Notes: generated by a model from the sequence alone, not told the origin. Shown: positions 13,401-25,762, counted from the first letter of the stretch. The stretch is 64,000 nt of DNA from Eucalyptus grandis (GCF_016545825.1 NC_052621.1:20424940-20488939); one strand, 5' to 3'. A program made the numbers and translations.

Positions 13401-14027
13401 ACTGATTGCCCTTAGAACACCCATGACAAAATTCTCTTGCTATTGGGTCCAATTTCTGGCACATTGTCTATGCAATGAACGCAGACACATGCCTGGACCA
13501 TGAATACCAATTCCCCAATCTTTCGTTCATGTAAGTCTCAAACAGTAAGATACGGAGATGACAGGCTACATCTGGATTCTCATTGTGGCAATAGTTTGAT
13601 AATCTTTTTCAGGACATAGCACTTATTGATAAGTCTTTATTTTGGATTAGATCCCATACAGTTTACACATTGGGATATAATTCCACAGCTGCGAGATTAT
13701 AACCCATTATATAACAAGGACGGAAATTTCACTGTTAGAAATTGTCCAAGTTATTCTCATAGAAAAAGAATGGGCAGAGGAGAGGAGGAGGCCTTCCAAG
13801 TGTTCCGCATTTCCCCAACGGCATTCTTTGTATGTTAAATCCTTATTCATGTCTATGACTTCTTAGAGAGAGTCAAACAATAGTGAACATGAGTTTTTAA
13901 CACTGCTTATAGAGTAAACGGATGACAGTTCTCTAATCTAATAATCCTAAATGGTAGGGGCAAGTTGTCTTCAAGATGGGGCTCGAATCCATCAGATTAA
14001 TTGCCTAAAAGTCAATCGGTATGCGAA
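7451..14027. other. Gene-poor AT-rich interval
   Basis: About 6.6 kb with no reading frame above roughly 90 codons and no recognised domain. A short sequence (cttaagtttctca-aatgat) occurs near both 7660 and 12328. No tRNA, rRNA or LTR pair was recognised. It could hold long introns or decayed elements, but nothing supports a specific call. Confidence 0.55.
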
Positions 14028-16775
14028 ACATCGCATAGTTTTCTTTTGGGTTTTGAAAGACTGAAAAATTTGCCGGCTCCTCGTGACGCGCGTGATTAAT
14101 GTCTTTTCAAATATATGCAATGCTCTCAAAGTAATCCAAGGGATGAATCCTATCCATATCAATCAGACATTGCACCGACGGAAAAACAAAGCAGGACGAA
14201 TCCCAGTCCAAGCAGCACGCACAAGCGATACATCTCGTGTATATTCTAGATCAATGCAGCGGGAATGAATCCGGTCCAACATGCTAAAAAGACAATACGC
14301 CTCGGGTATGCAACCAGCGAGTGAGAACACAAAGCAGTCAACTGGGACGTATCCAATCTCACGAAATCAGCAATCTAACAGCAGATGCATGAATCCGATG
14401 CCAAATCGATAAATGACTAATAGGGACAAATCCAATTCTATCAATACAACAATCAACTCCAATATCGGCATGCGTTCCATAATACTATACAATCCATAAT
14501 AGGTGTGCGTGACATTTCAATGTGTGCGCTACTAGTGACATGCATTGAAGGTTGGGTATGATTTCACAACAATGCGCAATTTCAAGACAACATGTGATTC
14601 AAACTTACTAGTGTTGCAACCTAGCCTCGGGGGAGGAAACAAGTTTAGGAGTATTACCTAAAGGACGGACCTAAGAGCCATAATTAGGCGCAGGCTCTTC
14701 TAAGCTTATACTCTGCGTGCCATTGAGATATGTTTTAAGAATTTTGCACAAAAGGAGTCGCCACTAGCCTATTGTGATCGATTAGAAACTAAGTGAGACA
14801 TGAGAGTGTACCTCACTTCCTATACAATTAGAGAATCTAGGGCCGAAAACTTAATTACACTAATTGACCAATTAGTACCATTTCGATACCTAATCTTGTT
14901 CATTTTAACAAAATGATTTTTTTTTTGGCATATAGTCAATTTTAATTGATTTTATACCCATCCACTAACATGTGAGGTGATCATATAAGTACACAATCAT
15001 TAAAATAATAATTATAGCTTCCATGATCATAATTGCTATAAAATTAAACACTTGCAATTAAACATAACAAAATATGCAAACTAAACATGCAATATAATCG
15101 ATATACAAGTAAATAAATGCCTAATTATACCAAAAAGGCAATACATGGCAATTCCTAAACAAACCTTATATATTTTATTTTTTAAAATAATAAAATAACA
15201 TTTTTTTTGGGCCAGACCGAGTTGGGTCCGGTCGGGTGGGTTGGGCCAGACCCGCCCGGGTCAAGCCCGCGTGAGGGCAGGCCAGGATCGCCCGGCCAAA
15301 CAGGCTAGGGCCGACCATAACTGGTCGGGCCTTCTCTTAGCTCGGGCTAGGTTAGGCCCGGTCGTCCCTAGTTGGGCTTAACCTCAGCCCGACTTGGGCC
15401 CAAAAGCCGAGCCCAAGCGGAAGCAGGAGCCGAGTGGGCAAGATTTGTGATTCGGCCCACTCAGCCTGCACCCCTTGGTTGCGACTACTCAGTCACGACC
15501 AGGGGTGCCCGGACGGCGCACGTCGGCGATGATGCCGTCGGGGCCAGGCGGGGGACGGCCCGGCTTCCCTGGCCGGCGACCAGGAGTCCTAGGGCTCTAC
15601 GCGGAGGAGCTTCGGGGAGGGAGAGCCCGCTCGGGCATTTTGGCGAATAGGTGGAGTGCACCATGGATCAAGAGATTTCCTGCTTAGCAGCGAACTGGAG
15701 GCGCGTCGGCGGCGGTAACAGCAACTTGGAGTTCTCGCCTCTCCTCCCTCTCGGTTTCTCTCCTCCTTTTTGTTCCTTTTTTCTTCTGCAGGTCATCGCG
15801 CGAAGACCCATGCCGTGCCAGCTGCCGGCCGAGCTGCTTCCGACCCGCGGATTACGCTGGCCGCCTGCCAGCCCGATCCCCCTGCTCCTCTATCGCTGCC
15901 CCTCTGTTGCTGTGCTGCTGCTCCTCTGTTCTCTGTAGGTCGTCGCGCAAGGGAGGAAGACAGCTGAGCGCGGGCTGGAGGAGAAAGAAGCTGGGCCACG
16001 GGGGAAAAAAAGAAGGAAATGGGCCGCGCCCAGGCCCGCGCGGGGGAAGAAGAAAGAGAGGCGGGCCCGGGCCAAGGTCGGATCCGGCCCGACCCGACCT
16101 CTCGTTTTTTTTTTAAATTAATTTTTATTAATTTAAAAAAAAATTAGTGACTAATTCATAACTTTTAATACTAGTAAGTCCTAAGTAAAATGACGAAATT
16201 TAGGTGTCAACAACCAGCTAACTCCTTCAAATTGGCCTCAACATTTACTTTTGCTCCCTCCCCTTCTTTTGTTGAACAATCTACTTAAAATCCGATTGCC
16301 AAATGTCACAGTATATATGATATCTATTGTGCAAATAAAAATAATATTATTTAACACAATGACATTGTTTAATTAAAGAAAATAAACTGAAATTGATCTT
16401 TCAGTTAAATTGTGATGTACAAAGGGTTCATTTTTCCCGCAACATAGCTCGGGTGGCGAGCTGCCACACTAGCAAACATTAGAACAAGCCAATTGACGTG
16501 CATTGTGACATTCATGCATGGGGCCATTGTTTATTTTTCCCTATTTTAAATTCTACACATGACCCTTTGAAAAATAAAAAATAAAAATAAAAATTACAAT
16601 TTGCATTGAACACATGCGAGTCCACTACTAGTAACTTCGATAAGGATGGGCACGTGCGTAACACAGCAAGGTAGCGAATGGTAGGCACCCTGTCGATGAG
16701 TTTATTGCTTTGGCCAAACCACCAAGGAGCACAGCTCAATATTTCTACCAAGTTTTGTCAATCTCGGTTATTACG
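14028..16775 (-). repeat. Block E copy 1, inverted, internally deleted and split by a solo LTR
   Basis: The reverse complement matches parts of the two direct copies at 27422-29072 and 41592-43400: the tail joining a TTCCTTGGTGG junction (16700-16775), the segment with AGCTACCTTGCTGTGTTA-like sequence, the GGGAGCAAAAGTAAATGTTG segment (16230-16260) and the region ending in AAAACCCAAAAGAAAACTATG (14030-14060). Relative to the other copies about 0.65 kb is missing near 16690, and a solo LTR occupies 14612-16212. The copy shows that block E is dispersed and not just part of the 20-43 kb array. Confidence 0.8.
14612..16212 (-). mobile_element. Solo LTR, 1.6 kb, inside block E copy 1
   Basis: The segment begins TGTTGCAACC and ends GGTGTCAACA; on the minus strand it starts TGTTGACACC, a common plant LTR start. 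It is flanked by ACTAG (14607-14611) and ACCAG (16213-16217). The uninterrupted copy at 42770 has the corresponding empty site reading ACCAG on the inverted strand, so ACCAG is the target duplication and the left copy has one change. Internally it carries an AT-rich part (14880-15220) and a GC-rich part (15220-16090). No coding capacity is evident; open frames at 15372-16116 lie in the GC-rich part and are not supported. Confidence 0.82.
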
Positions 16776-18714
16776 GCACCACTTTTTGGACTCTTAATAT
16801 GCTCGATGCCCGTGAAGCAATCCCAAATGCTACAAATGCAATGTGGATCATAATGCTTCGTGCCAATTTTTGTTTAGGGGCTAGATCAATTACTAACTTT
16901 TTTATGCGATAAATAATTAAAATTGGCAGTCAAAATTCAGATATTGTTGACATTTAAATTTTGACTCAATATTTAAAAATGAATTACATAAAAAAATCAA
17001 GGGCCAATTTGACCCTAACAAAAAATAGTCATTCTTTTCATCATGGTAACAATATTGTCATTAAATGGCATCTCACGTTGGTATTATCTGCATTGACTAA
17101 TTTTTATTTCATTTTCCTTTATTTTACTTTATTTCGGATAAATAGAATTTAAAAAATAATTTAAAGAAAAAGGACCGAAAGGGGCTCGGGGCCCAGCCCC
17201 TTTTCTTCTTTCTTTTTTTCCCTTTCGCCTGGAATAGGCCCCTTTCCCCTCTTAACTTTCTCTGGCCTGGCCCCCGGCCCCTTCTCTCCCTTCTTCTTCC
17301 CCTGCGCCTCACACAAGGACTGACGGGACAGAGCAGAGAGAGAGTAGGCGCAAAGCACAGCAGGAGCGAAGCAGTTGGACGATGACCGAGAGGACGGCTG
17401 AGTAGGCCGCCTACAGAGCAGGCCTGCCAGTCAGGGACTTGACCCTTGAGTCAAGAATGCCTCGAATGTTGGACTATCGTGTACTTGATGAAGGCACAAA
17501 TACATTTTTTCAGGATAGTGACTAGTATGGCCTTCGGGACAAGTCGAAGCCCATCGGGCGCTAATGCCTGGAGATCATATCGACGTGCCAAGTGATCTTT
17601 TAGAGACACATCCATTGGAGATCCTTTTTTATCCGAGGATAGCCGGAGAGTATCCATTTGACATGCGCATGGATACAGCGAACGTGAAATTTTTTATCCA
17701 TTGGAGTTAAGTCTATATATGGGGCAGGATCCATATTCTACAAGGACTTGAAAGAGAAATATGATTTGTCCCTCATTTGGAATGATAAGGTGAGAAGATT
17801 GATAGTTGATTGATTTAAAGTATTCAAACTGAGATTCTCCTCTTTGTTAGTTTTCATATCAACAAGTTATAGATGGGATATCCAACTAGACTTCCTTTTC
17901 ACCATAGTCGCATTCCATCATTTTATATCTCCCGATTAAATGTGGTCTTTATTTGTCCTCTACTAAATACTGAGTTATCCCCCTTACCAGTTATGAAGAG
18001 TTAATCCCAATTTCAAGTTAAATGTTTTTAGTCTACATTTGACCTAATAATATTGCCTCGGCAAATGCCGATATCTTGGATATATCGTAATATAATGCTC
18101 CATCGTTCAGCTCAGGGACGAATTTGGAATAATTTTTTTTACGAGGGACAAACTGCAAAGCCTAAAGTATGACAAACTAACTTTTATATGAAAGTGCTTT
18201 TCGACTAAGGTTGAATGCCGCAAGAAGCGGTTCTGCAATTTTGTCGGCAGTCTTGTCTCCCTTGCAAATTGCCACAATATTATCCCCATGAAAATAATTT
18301 TCCTAAGAGCCTAGTTTTGGAAAAACTCGAGATACGTGACCTATTTTGGATTAAAACTCCATTCAATATCTTACCCATCTTACAAACCCACTCTCTATTA
18401 CAAAGACTACTAAACTCCATAACATCAATTATCGAGTCCCTTTATTCCTCTTTATTCAATCAATCTCATTTTCTTACTATAATAGAAATTCCAAGTTGCC
18501 GCGCTTGTCGAAAATAATCTTCCACATATGCAAAGAAATCTAAAATCATCCAAATATTTGAATAACTAATGTAAACTTAGATGCTAAAAAAAAAGAGACA
18601 ATTAATATTCAAATTTGAAATGTACAGGAGAGTTATGAGATTATATGACTTTTATTTTAGTTATTTTAAAATTTTCATTTATTGGTTCTATTATATTGTA
18701 ATATTTTAAGTTAT
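16776..18714. other. Intergenic, no gene recognised; GC-rich patch at 17160-17420
   Basis: Mostly AT-rich. The patch at 17160-17420 is pyrimidine- and GC-rich and resembles in composition the GC-rich part of the 14.6-16.2 kb LTR, but I see no boundaries. The 100-codon plus-strand frame at 18215-18517 has no recognisable domain. Confidence 0.5.
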
Positions 18715-18723
18715 GATCTCCGA

Positions 18724-19572
18724 GAGAAAATTCTAAATAAGGACCGAAGTTGACCAATTTTTTAAATAAAGACCCGAAATGAATTTTGTGTCGAGATAAT
18801 AACCTGAAATGAACCCATTGTCTCAAATAAGGACCCGAAATGGTTGAATCAATTTTAAATAAGAACTTGAGCTTACTGGTTAGCCAAATATTCGCCCAGA
18901 GTTGAATCAAGCATGTGACATTTCCCACGACCATAGTTTGGGCACTTTTGTCCCAAAAAAAATATAGGGAAAATTAACAAATCCTAAAACAGAAAAAAAA
19001 AAAAAAAAAAAAAAAACCCAAGGTTTTCTACGATCTCCCCATTTCTTGTGCCCATCATCTGCAAAGTCAAAGACCGAAATTCTCACATTCCTTGTACCCA
19101 TCCTCCGCAAAGTCGAAGACCCAAAATTTTCCGTTGGTTGAGGCACGAATTAAAAAACAAGAAGAAAACAATATGCTTCTTTCTTTGTATACGGAGACCC
19201 AAATTCTCCAACAGTTGAGCCAGGCGAGGAGCAACGAGAATCGAGTCACGATGATGACTAGGCAACGATTTGGTTGAGGAGCAGCAGAAGAGAAGAAAGA
19301 AGAAAACGTAAACATCTAAATGAATAACCTAAACTTAATTAATTTAGAATTTTCCATTTTTTTCCAATCACAAATTTATGACAAAATTGCCCCTATTTTA
19401 ATCATTGAAAAATGTCTGCCAGTGAACTAAGATCCTCAATAGAGATTAACTTGATCACTTCGGTCTTTATTTGACACAAAATTCATTTTAGGTCCTTATT
19501 TGAAATAATGGGTTCACTTCGGGTCCTTATATGATACAAAATTCACTTTGAGTCATTATTTGGAATTTTCCC
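18724..19572. mobile_element. Foldback (MITE-like) element with long subterminal inverted repeats
   Basis: The left end GAGAAAATTCTAAATAAGG and right end (reverse complement) GGGAAAATTCCAAATAATG are terminal inverted repeats. Inside each arm the motif AAATAAGGACC(C)GAAATG is repeated three to four times in opposite orientation. Flanks GATCTCCGA (18715-18723) and GGTCTCCAA (19573-19581) match at 7 of 9 positions, compatible with an aged 9-bp target duplication as made by Mutator-like elements. No transposase is present, so it would be non-autonomous. A 24-base A run is at 18993-19016. Confidence 0.65.
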
Positions 19573-19581
19573 GGTCTCCAA

Positions 19582-20755
19582 TGTCATTTTTTCAATGGGA
19601 TTGTAGCTTACTTTCGATTTATGATCTAGGGAGGGACGGAGGGAGAAATTTCCCGTTTTTCGTCAAAGAAATGATTCGAAAAAAAAGAAGAAGAAAAAGA
19701 GCATTGACTCAACTCATAATTTCAAGCTCAATATACTAGGTAGACTTCGGTCAACACAAGAGGGAATGACATCATCGCGCAGCTTGAAAGCTTCCTTAGA
19801 CGAGAATGGCATATACAAATATATATAAAATAAAATAAAAAGATAAGAGAAGGCAAACATCATCCGTCATCTCAAATCTTCTTACTCAACATAGATGAGA
19901 GTTTTAGAGTTAAAAATCATGGATATCAATAAGTTTTAAGAATAGGGATGATATGGTGTTTGTTTTGATGCTACTTCTCTGGTTTTTTAAGCCTTTTTCT
20001 TTTCTCGTCAACAGCCATGGCATTAGTAATGGAAATCGAAGGACTAAAGAATACCAATATTACTCACTTTGATGTCATAGATTCTTTAAGTCTCAAGACA
20101 TCTAAAATCAAAGGAGTACGTGGTTCCGATAAGGTTGAGCAACTAGATCGATTCATCCCATTTAAATTAGTCACATTCACTAGTTCATTGAAATTTGAGA
20201 GAATGAAGCTCATTGATATGATTTTACAAAATCATCTAGGTTGATTCTAGGTCAATTTCGGGAATATTCTATTCAATTCTTGATTTTAATTTTTTGAAAC
20301 GAGATTCTTATCAGGATTCGTTGTATCAGAAGCCGCAAATCAAGAAATTGAAAGGGATCTAAATTCCAAATGAGTATGTGTAAACAAATTCGAAAAACAA
20401 AAAGGAAAGAATCCATCCCTCATAAAATGGCCAATTTAAGGTTTTATATGTGTGACAACTAATTTAGTGTGAGAAAATTACCTTATGTTGTTGATGATGC
20501 ATTTGCGATTGTAAATATTTAAAAGACTCTGGAACAAAAAGCATTTTTACCCAGTAGTCCTCTCCTAAAGTAGGCCATGCGTAAATTCTTTATTGGCTAT
20601 TAGTCTCTCATGCATTTGTATCTTTTAATTTATCTAAATATGTAGAGAATTCACCCTCAAAAGATGATCATTTAAAATTTCATTTATTTGACAACCGCGG
20701 ATCCGTCGGTAGCCCCTTTTTTTTTTTGAAAGATAATGTTTTAAATTTTTATGTA
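19582..20755. other. Intergenic, no supported gene
   Basis: A 75-codon plus-strand frame at 20017-20244 has no recognised domain and ordinary AT-rich context. Nothing else was seen. Confidence 0.5.
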
Positions 20756-21454
20756 CTTGTATGTAAATTTTACTCAATTTTGACCAGGGTATGTTGACTC
20801 GATTTTTAGAGGAATTCTTGCATCCGGAACTTTTGAAAATATGCCGATTCCATCTAAAAATACTTCAAATATTTCCAAAATCCACTGCAAAACAAAGAAC
20901 AAACCACAGACAAATCACAATTATGCTCGCCATGCTCTCACCAAAGGCCATGCAAAGAAAGCTTGCAATCCAAAAGTGTGGCGGGACCTTATGAAGCTGA
21001 GTCTATCAATGGTACGAACAACAAATAACGAGCAGTGAATAAGAAAGGAAACACAGAAAGAGGAAGAACTGATTAAGATTGAGCCGTGGATTGATGAACT
21101 ACCATTTTATTTTTCCAGAGGATGACAACATTGAGGGGAGGATTGTGAAGAAGATATAATATTTAGTATAGTAAATTAAAGAGATTAAGGAGAATAGTAA
21201 TATTGTTTTTGAGCTCCCATTTACCGATTGTCATGGAAATCAAGGAGAATGATGAAAAAAAAATGAGGAGAACAATGGGAGAGGCTGAACTTGAAAATAC
21301 AAAGGACTGAGCACTACGTTGATAATAAAATCGAATAATAAAAAAGAAAAAACATCAATGAAAGAGAGGAGAGAAGAGGACAAGATTGTAGCAAAAAAAT
21401 GCCCTAGTAATGGAGGGAGGGACAGGATAGGATTGTAGGAAAAGGACAACCGTC
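20756..21454 (+). repeat. Array module A+D, copy 1
   Basis: This segment is closely similar to 29040-29735, from TAAATTTTACTCA through the unit head GTATGTTGACTCGATTTTTA to a shared GAAAAGGACAA end. After that point the two copies diverge abruptly: here the sequence jumps into the Pro/Glu-rich linker of the array ORF, in the other copy into unrelated DNA. Short open frames exist (20791-20994) but are not conserved as a protein I can name. Confidence 0.8.
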
Positions 21455-21900
21455 ACCACCATTGGAGCCTCCGGCGCTGGAAGAAGGATCGGCCTCAACT
21501 AGGGAAGCGGCGTTGGCGCAGGATTATGGGCCAGAAGAGGGCATAATCTGGACCTGGGAGGCTACAGCAACAATATTTTATTTTTTGTTATTCGTAAGGC
21601 TGATAGGTATAACATCCATTGCTTTGGCCTGTGGCCACTTCAAGCTTGGGCACTGGAAAATATCGGGCCATAAGTGACTGTGTTTCTGTATTTCTTTTAT
21701 GCTTGGCTGGTTTCTGTGTTTCTGTGAGAACATCTATATATAAGGTTTCGTATAGTAGTGTTTTCCTTATTTCTTTTCCGTAATGGTATGTTTCTTCCCC
21801 AAATGATGCATCTCTTCGTTAAATTGCTTCTTTTGATATGACTTGGATCCTTATCGATTAGAAATCTCTATCTAGTTAGTGCTTTCATTCTTCATTCTAC
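21455..21900 (+). repeat. Truncated array unit: linker, third hydrophobic segment and tail only
   Basis: The sequence matches the post-ORF part of other units: a Pro/Glu-rich linker, the GGGCATAATCTGGACCTGG stretch, a hydrophobic segment (FYFLLFVRLIGITSIALACG) and the tail with a GTATGTTTC donor-like site. The 5' half with the start codon is missing, so it is a fragment joined to module D. Confidence 0.75.
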
Positions 21901-21989
21901 TCATCCCTCCTCTTTAACCTCACCCCTCTTCCTCTCTTTTCTGTTCACCTCTTCCTCCTCTTCCTTCCTCCTCTCCATTCTTGTAAAAC

Positions 21990-22172
21990 ATGCCGTCTCA
22001 GCAAGAGCTTGATAAAATGACTAAAGACGTTGAGGATGGTATTGCCGAACTGAACAAGGCAATAGGTGATGAGTGGCATCGAGGTGAAATGATGCTTGAG
22101 ATCTTCATCTCTACCGTAGGATTGATCATAGGTCACGTCCACGCCAAAAGCCTAACATGCAGGCACTCTTAG
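21990..22172 (+). pseudogene. Array ORF copy 1, two-pass membrane protein, stop at Trp61 (TAG)
   Basis: It starts at an ATG in TAAAACATGCC after a CT-rich leader, as in all copies, and begins MPSQQELDKMTKDVEDG. One hydrophobic segment (IFISTVGLIIGHVHA) follows. The frame ends at TAG where the intact copy at 40436 has TGG; beyond the stop the frame continues with a second hydrophobic segment and a Lys/Arg-rich stretch as in the intact copy. The TAG arises by a different base change from the TGA in three other copies. Confidence 0.7.
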
Positions 22173-23150
22173 ATGCCTATAACAGTCACAGTACTGGTTG
22201 TAATACCATTTTGTGCAATGTTCCTGAAGAAGGATTTCGAAATCACAAGGCTGAAAAAGAAACTGAGGGTCCGGAAGCAGTGATTGTAGCACCTCAAGTA
22301 AATACAATCATCAGCGCCACAACCATCATTGGGGATGTCGTCGTTGGCGCCACCGCCGTCATAGTTGGGTCACGACGGACAGCCGTCACCACCACTGGAG
22401 CTTCTGGCGCCAGCGTTGGAAGAGGGATCGATCTCATCTGGGGAGGCGACGCCGGGCACGGTGATTACGGGCCAAAAGAGGGCATAACTGGACTGGGAAG
22501 CTACGACAACAATATTTCATTTTCTGTTGTTCGTAGGGCTAATAGGTATAATATCCATTGCTTTAGCCTGTAGCCACTTCAAGCTTGGGCACTATAAAAT
22601 ATTGGGCCATAAGTGACTGTGTTTCTATATTTCCTTTCTGCTTGGCTGGTTTCTGTGTTTCTGTGAGAACATGGTTTCGTATAGTAGTGTTTTCCTTATT
22701 TCTTTTCCGTAATGGTATGTTTCTCCCCCAAATGATGTATCTCTTCATTAAATTGCTTCTTTTGATATGACTTGGATCCTTATCGATTAGAAATCTCTAT
22801 TTGGTTAGTGCTTTCATTACTTTGTATTCATTTTCCCCCATGCAGTTTGTATCGAAGTTTTGAGAAGTTCTATGGAAAATTGTCTTCTAAGATATTTCCC
22901 GTTGGCCAGAGAATATTCCATGTCATTATTGTCATTTAGGTTTTCTATGGCATTGCATAAAAACTATATGAAGCATTTTCAAACGAAAGAATGTCTCTTT
23001 TGATTTTGTTTCATTTTGGATACATCTCTGCAACATTTTATTTGAAACTTAATTTGTAAATCCTGAAGAGCACTTCAAAGTCCATAAAGTGATGTCATAA
23101 AAACCAAGATTGACAAAACTTGGTAGAATTATTCGGTTGTGTTCCTTGAG

Positions 23151-24869
23151 GTATGTTGACTCGATTTTTATAGGAATTCTTGCATCCCGAACTTTTAAAA
23201 ATATGCCGATTCCATCTAAAAATACTCAAAATATTTCTGAAATTCACTGCAAAATAAAGAACAAATCACGGATAAATCACAATTATGCTCACCATGCTCC
23301 CACCAAAGGCCATGACGTCGAAAAAGGACGGAATTATTCGGGGCTGGCTCGAGCGAGCCGTCCCTCCGATCGACTCGAGCGAGCCGTCCCTCCCACTTCT
23401 GGACTCGCTCACTAGCCCCTTCTTCCCTCATCCTTTCACCTTTCTCCTCTTCATTCAGCTCCTCCCTCCTCCTTAAAAATCCTCTTCATTCTCCTTTTAC
23501 CTCTCTCCTCTTCATTTTGCTCTTCCCTCCTCCTTTCACCTCTCTCCTCTTCATTCTACTCCTCCCTCCTCCTTAACGTCCTCTTCATTCTCCTTTTACC
23601 TCTCTCCTCTTCATTATGCTCCTCCCTCATGCTTAACCTCATCCCTCTATCTCTCTTTTTTGTTCACCTCTTCCTCTTCTTCCGTCCTCCTCTCCATTCC
23701 TGTAAAACATGCTATCTCAGCAAGAGCTTGAGAAAATGATTAAAGACGTTGAGGATGGTATTGCCGAACTAAACAAGGCGATAGCTGAGGAGTGGCATCG
23801 AGGTGAAATGATGCTCGGGATCTTCATCTTCGCCGTAGGATTGATTATAGGTCACGTCCACGCCAAAGGCCTAGCATGCAAGCACTCTTGAATGCCTATA
23901 GCACTCACGGTGCTGGTTGCAACACCATTTTATGCGATGTTCCTGAAGAGAGTTTTCGAAAGCGCAAGGTTGAAAAAGAAACTCAGGGTCCGAAAGTAGC
24001 CGTTGTAGCATCTCATGTAAATATAGCCATCGGCGCCACAGCCGTCATCGAGGCCGTCGTCGTTGGCGCCACCGCCGTCATAGTTGGGTCACGATGGACA
24101 GCCGTCACCACCACTGGAGCTTCTGGCGCCAGCGTTGGAAGAGGGATCAATCTCATCTAGGGAGGCGACGCTGGTGCAGGATTACGGGCCAAAAGAGGGC
24201 ATAATCTGGACCTGGGAAGCTACGACAACAATATTTCATTTTCTGTTGTTCGTAGGGCTAATAGGTATAATATCCATTGCTTTGGCCTGTGGCCACTTCA
24301 AGTTTGGGCACTATAAAATATTGGGCCATAAGTGACTGTGTTTCTGTATTTCCTTTCTGCTTGGCTGGTTTCTGTGTTTCTGTGAGAACATGGTTTCGTA
24401 TAGTATTGTTTTCCTTATTTCTTTTCCGTAATGGTATGTTTCTTTCCCAAATGATGCATCTCTTCGTTAAATTGCTTCTTTTGATATGACTTGGATCCTT
24501 ATCGATTAGAAATCTCTATCTAGTTAGTGCTTTCACTACTTTGTATTCATTTTCCCCCATGCAGTTTGTATCGAAGTTTTGAGAAGTTCTATGGAAAATT
24601 GTCGTCTAAGATATTTCCCGTTGGCTAGAGAATATTCCATGTCATTATTGTCATTTAGGTTTTCTATGGCATTGCATAAAAACTATGTGAAGCATTTTCA
24701 AACGAAAGAATGTCTCTTTTGATTTTGTTTCATTTTGGATACATCTCTACAACATTTTATTTGGAACTTAATTTGTAAATCCTGAAGAGCACTTCATAAT
24801 CCACAAAGTGATGTCATAAAAACCAAGATTGACAAAACTTGGTAGAATTATTCGATTGTGTTCCTTGAG
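23151..24869 (+). repeat. Array unit (about 1.72 kb), complete structure
   Basis: Order: head GTATGTTGACTCG; conserved 150-bp A module; CG-rich palindromes (23345-23390); CT-rich leader repeats (23400-23705); ORF (23709); linker and third hydrophobic segment; a GTATGTTTC ... CCCATGCAG intron-like tail; closing GGTTGTGTTCCTTGAG, after which the next unit starts. It reads as a tandem copy of the next unit. Confidence 0.85.
23709..23891 (+). pseudogene. Array ORF copy 2, stop at Trp61 (TGA)
   Basis: 60 codons beginning MLSQQELEKMIKDVEDG, with one hydrophobic segment (IFIFAVGLIIGHVHA). The frame ends in TGA at the codon that is TGG in the copy at 40436. Downstream the same frame would continue with a hydrophobic segment and KKKLRVRK. 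Either a 60-residue single-pass product or a pseudogene. Confidence 0.7.
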
Positions 24870-25762
24870 GTATGTTGACTCGATTTTTATAGGAATTCTT
24901 GCATACTGAACTTTTGAAAATGTGCCGATTCTATCTAAAAATACTCTAAATATTTCTGAAATTCACTGCAAAATAAAGAACAAATCATAGATAAATCGCA
25001 ATTATACTCGCCATGCTCCCACCAAAGGCCAATACGTCGAAAAATGACGGAATTATTCGGGGCCGGCTCGAGCGAGCCGTCCCCCTGATCAGCTCGAGCA
25101 AGCCGTCCCTCCCACTTCTAGACTTGCTTGCTGGCCCCTTCTTCCCTCATCCTTTCACCTCTCTCCTCTTCATTCAGCTCCTCCCTCCTCCTTAAAAATC
25201 CTCTTCATTCTCCTTTTACCTCTCTCCTCTTCATTTTGCTCTTCCCTCCTCCTTTCACCTCTCTCCTCTTCATTCTGGTCCTCCCTCCTCCTTAACGTCC
25301 TCTTCATTCTCCTTTTACCTCTCTCCTCTTCATTTTGCTCCTCCCTCCTGCTTAACCTCACCCCTCTCTCTCTCTTTTATGTTCACCTCTTCCTCCTCTC
25401 CATTCTTGTAAAACATGCTATCTCAACAAGAGCTCGAGAAAATGATTAAAGACGTTGAGGATGGTATTGTCGAACTGAACAAGGCAATAGCTGAGGAGTG
25501 GCATCGAGGTGAAATGATGCTCGGGATCTTCATCTCCGCCGTAAGATTGATTATAGGTCACGTCCATGCCAAATGCCTAGCATGCAAGCACTCTTGAATG
25601 CCTATAGCACTCACGGTGCTGGTTGCAACACCATTTTATGCGATGGTCCTGAACAGAGTTTTCGAAAGCGCAAGGTTGAAAAAGAAACTCAAGGTCCAAA
25701 AGCGATGTCATAAAAATCGAGATTGACAAAACTTGGTAGAATTATTCGGTTGTATTCCTTGG
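24870..25762 (+). repeat. Array unit, shortened (about 0.9 kb)
   Basis: Same head, palindromes (25063-25110), leader and ORF as the preceding unit, but the sequence jumps from the basic region of the ORF (near 25700) straight to the terminal GATGTCATAAAAA segment, removing linker, third hydrophobic segment and most of the tail. Confidence 0.82.
25415..25597 (+). pseudogene. Array ORF copy 3, stop at Trp61 (TGA)
   Basis: 60 codons beginning MLSQQELEKMIKDVEDG, ending at the shared TGA. The DNA after the stop still carries the second hydrophobic segment, but the unit is deleted soon after KKKLK, so no longer product is possible. Confidence 0.7.

Noticed and set aside
15372..16116. Several overlapping GC-rich frames
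   Set aside because: Inside the 1.6-kb solo LTR, overlapping on both strands, without domains.
18215..18517. 100-codon plus-strand frame
   Set aside because: No domain, no leader or splice context, and a competing frame on the other strand.
20017..20244. 75-codon plus-strand frame after a CAGCCATGG context
   Set aside because: No recognisable homologue or flanking exons; too short to support alone.
25170..25361. Glu/Arg repeat protein on the minus strand
   Set aside because: It is the reverse of the CT-rich leader minisatellite.
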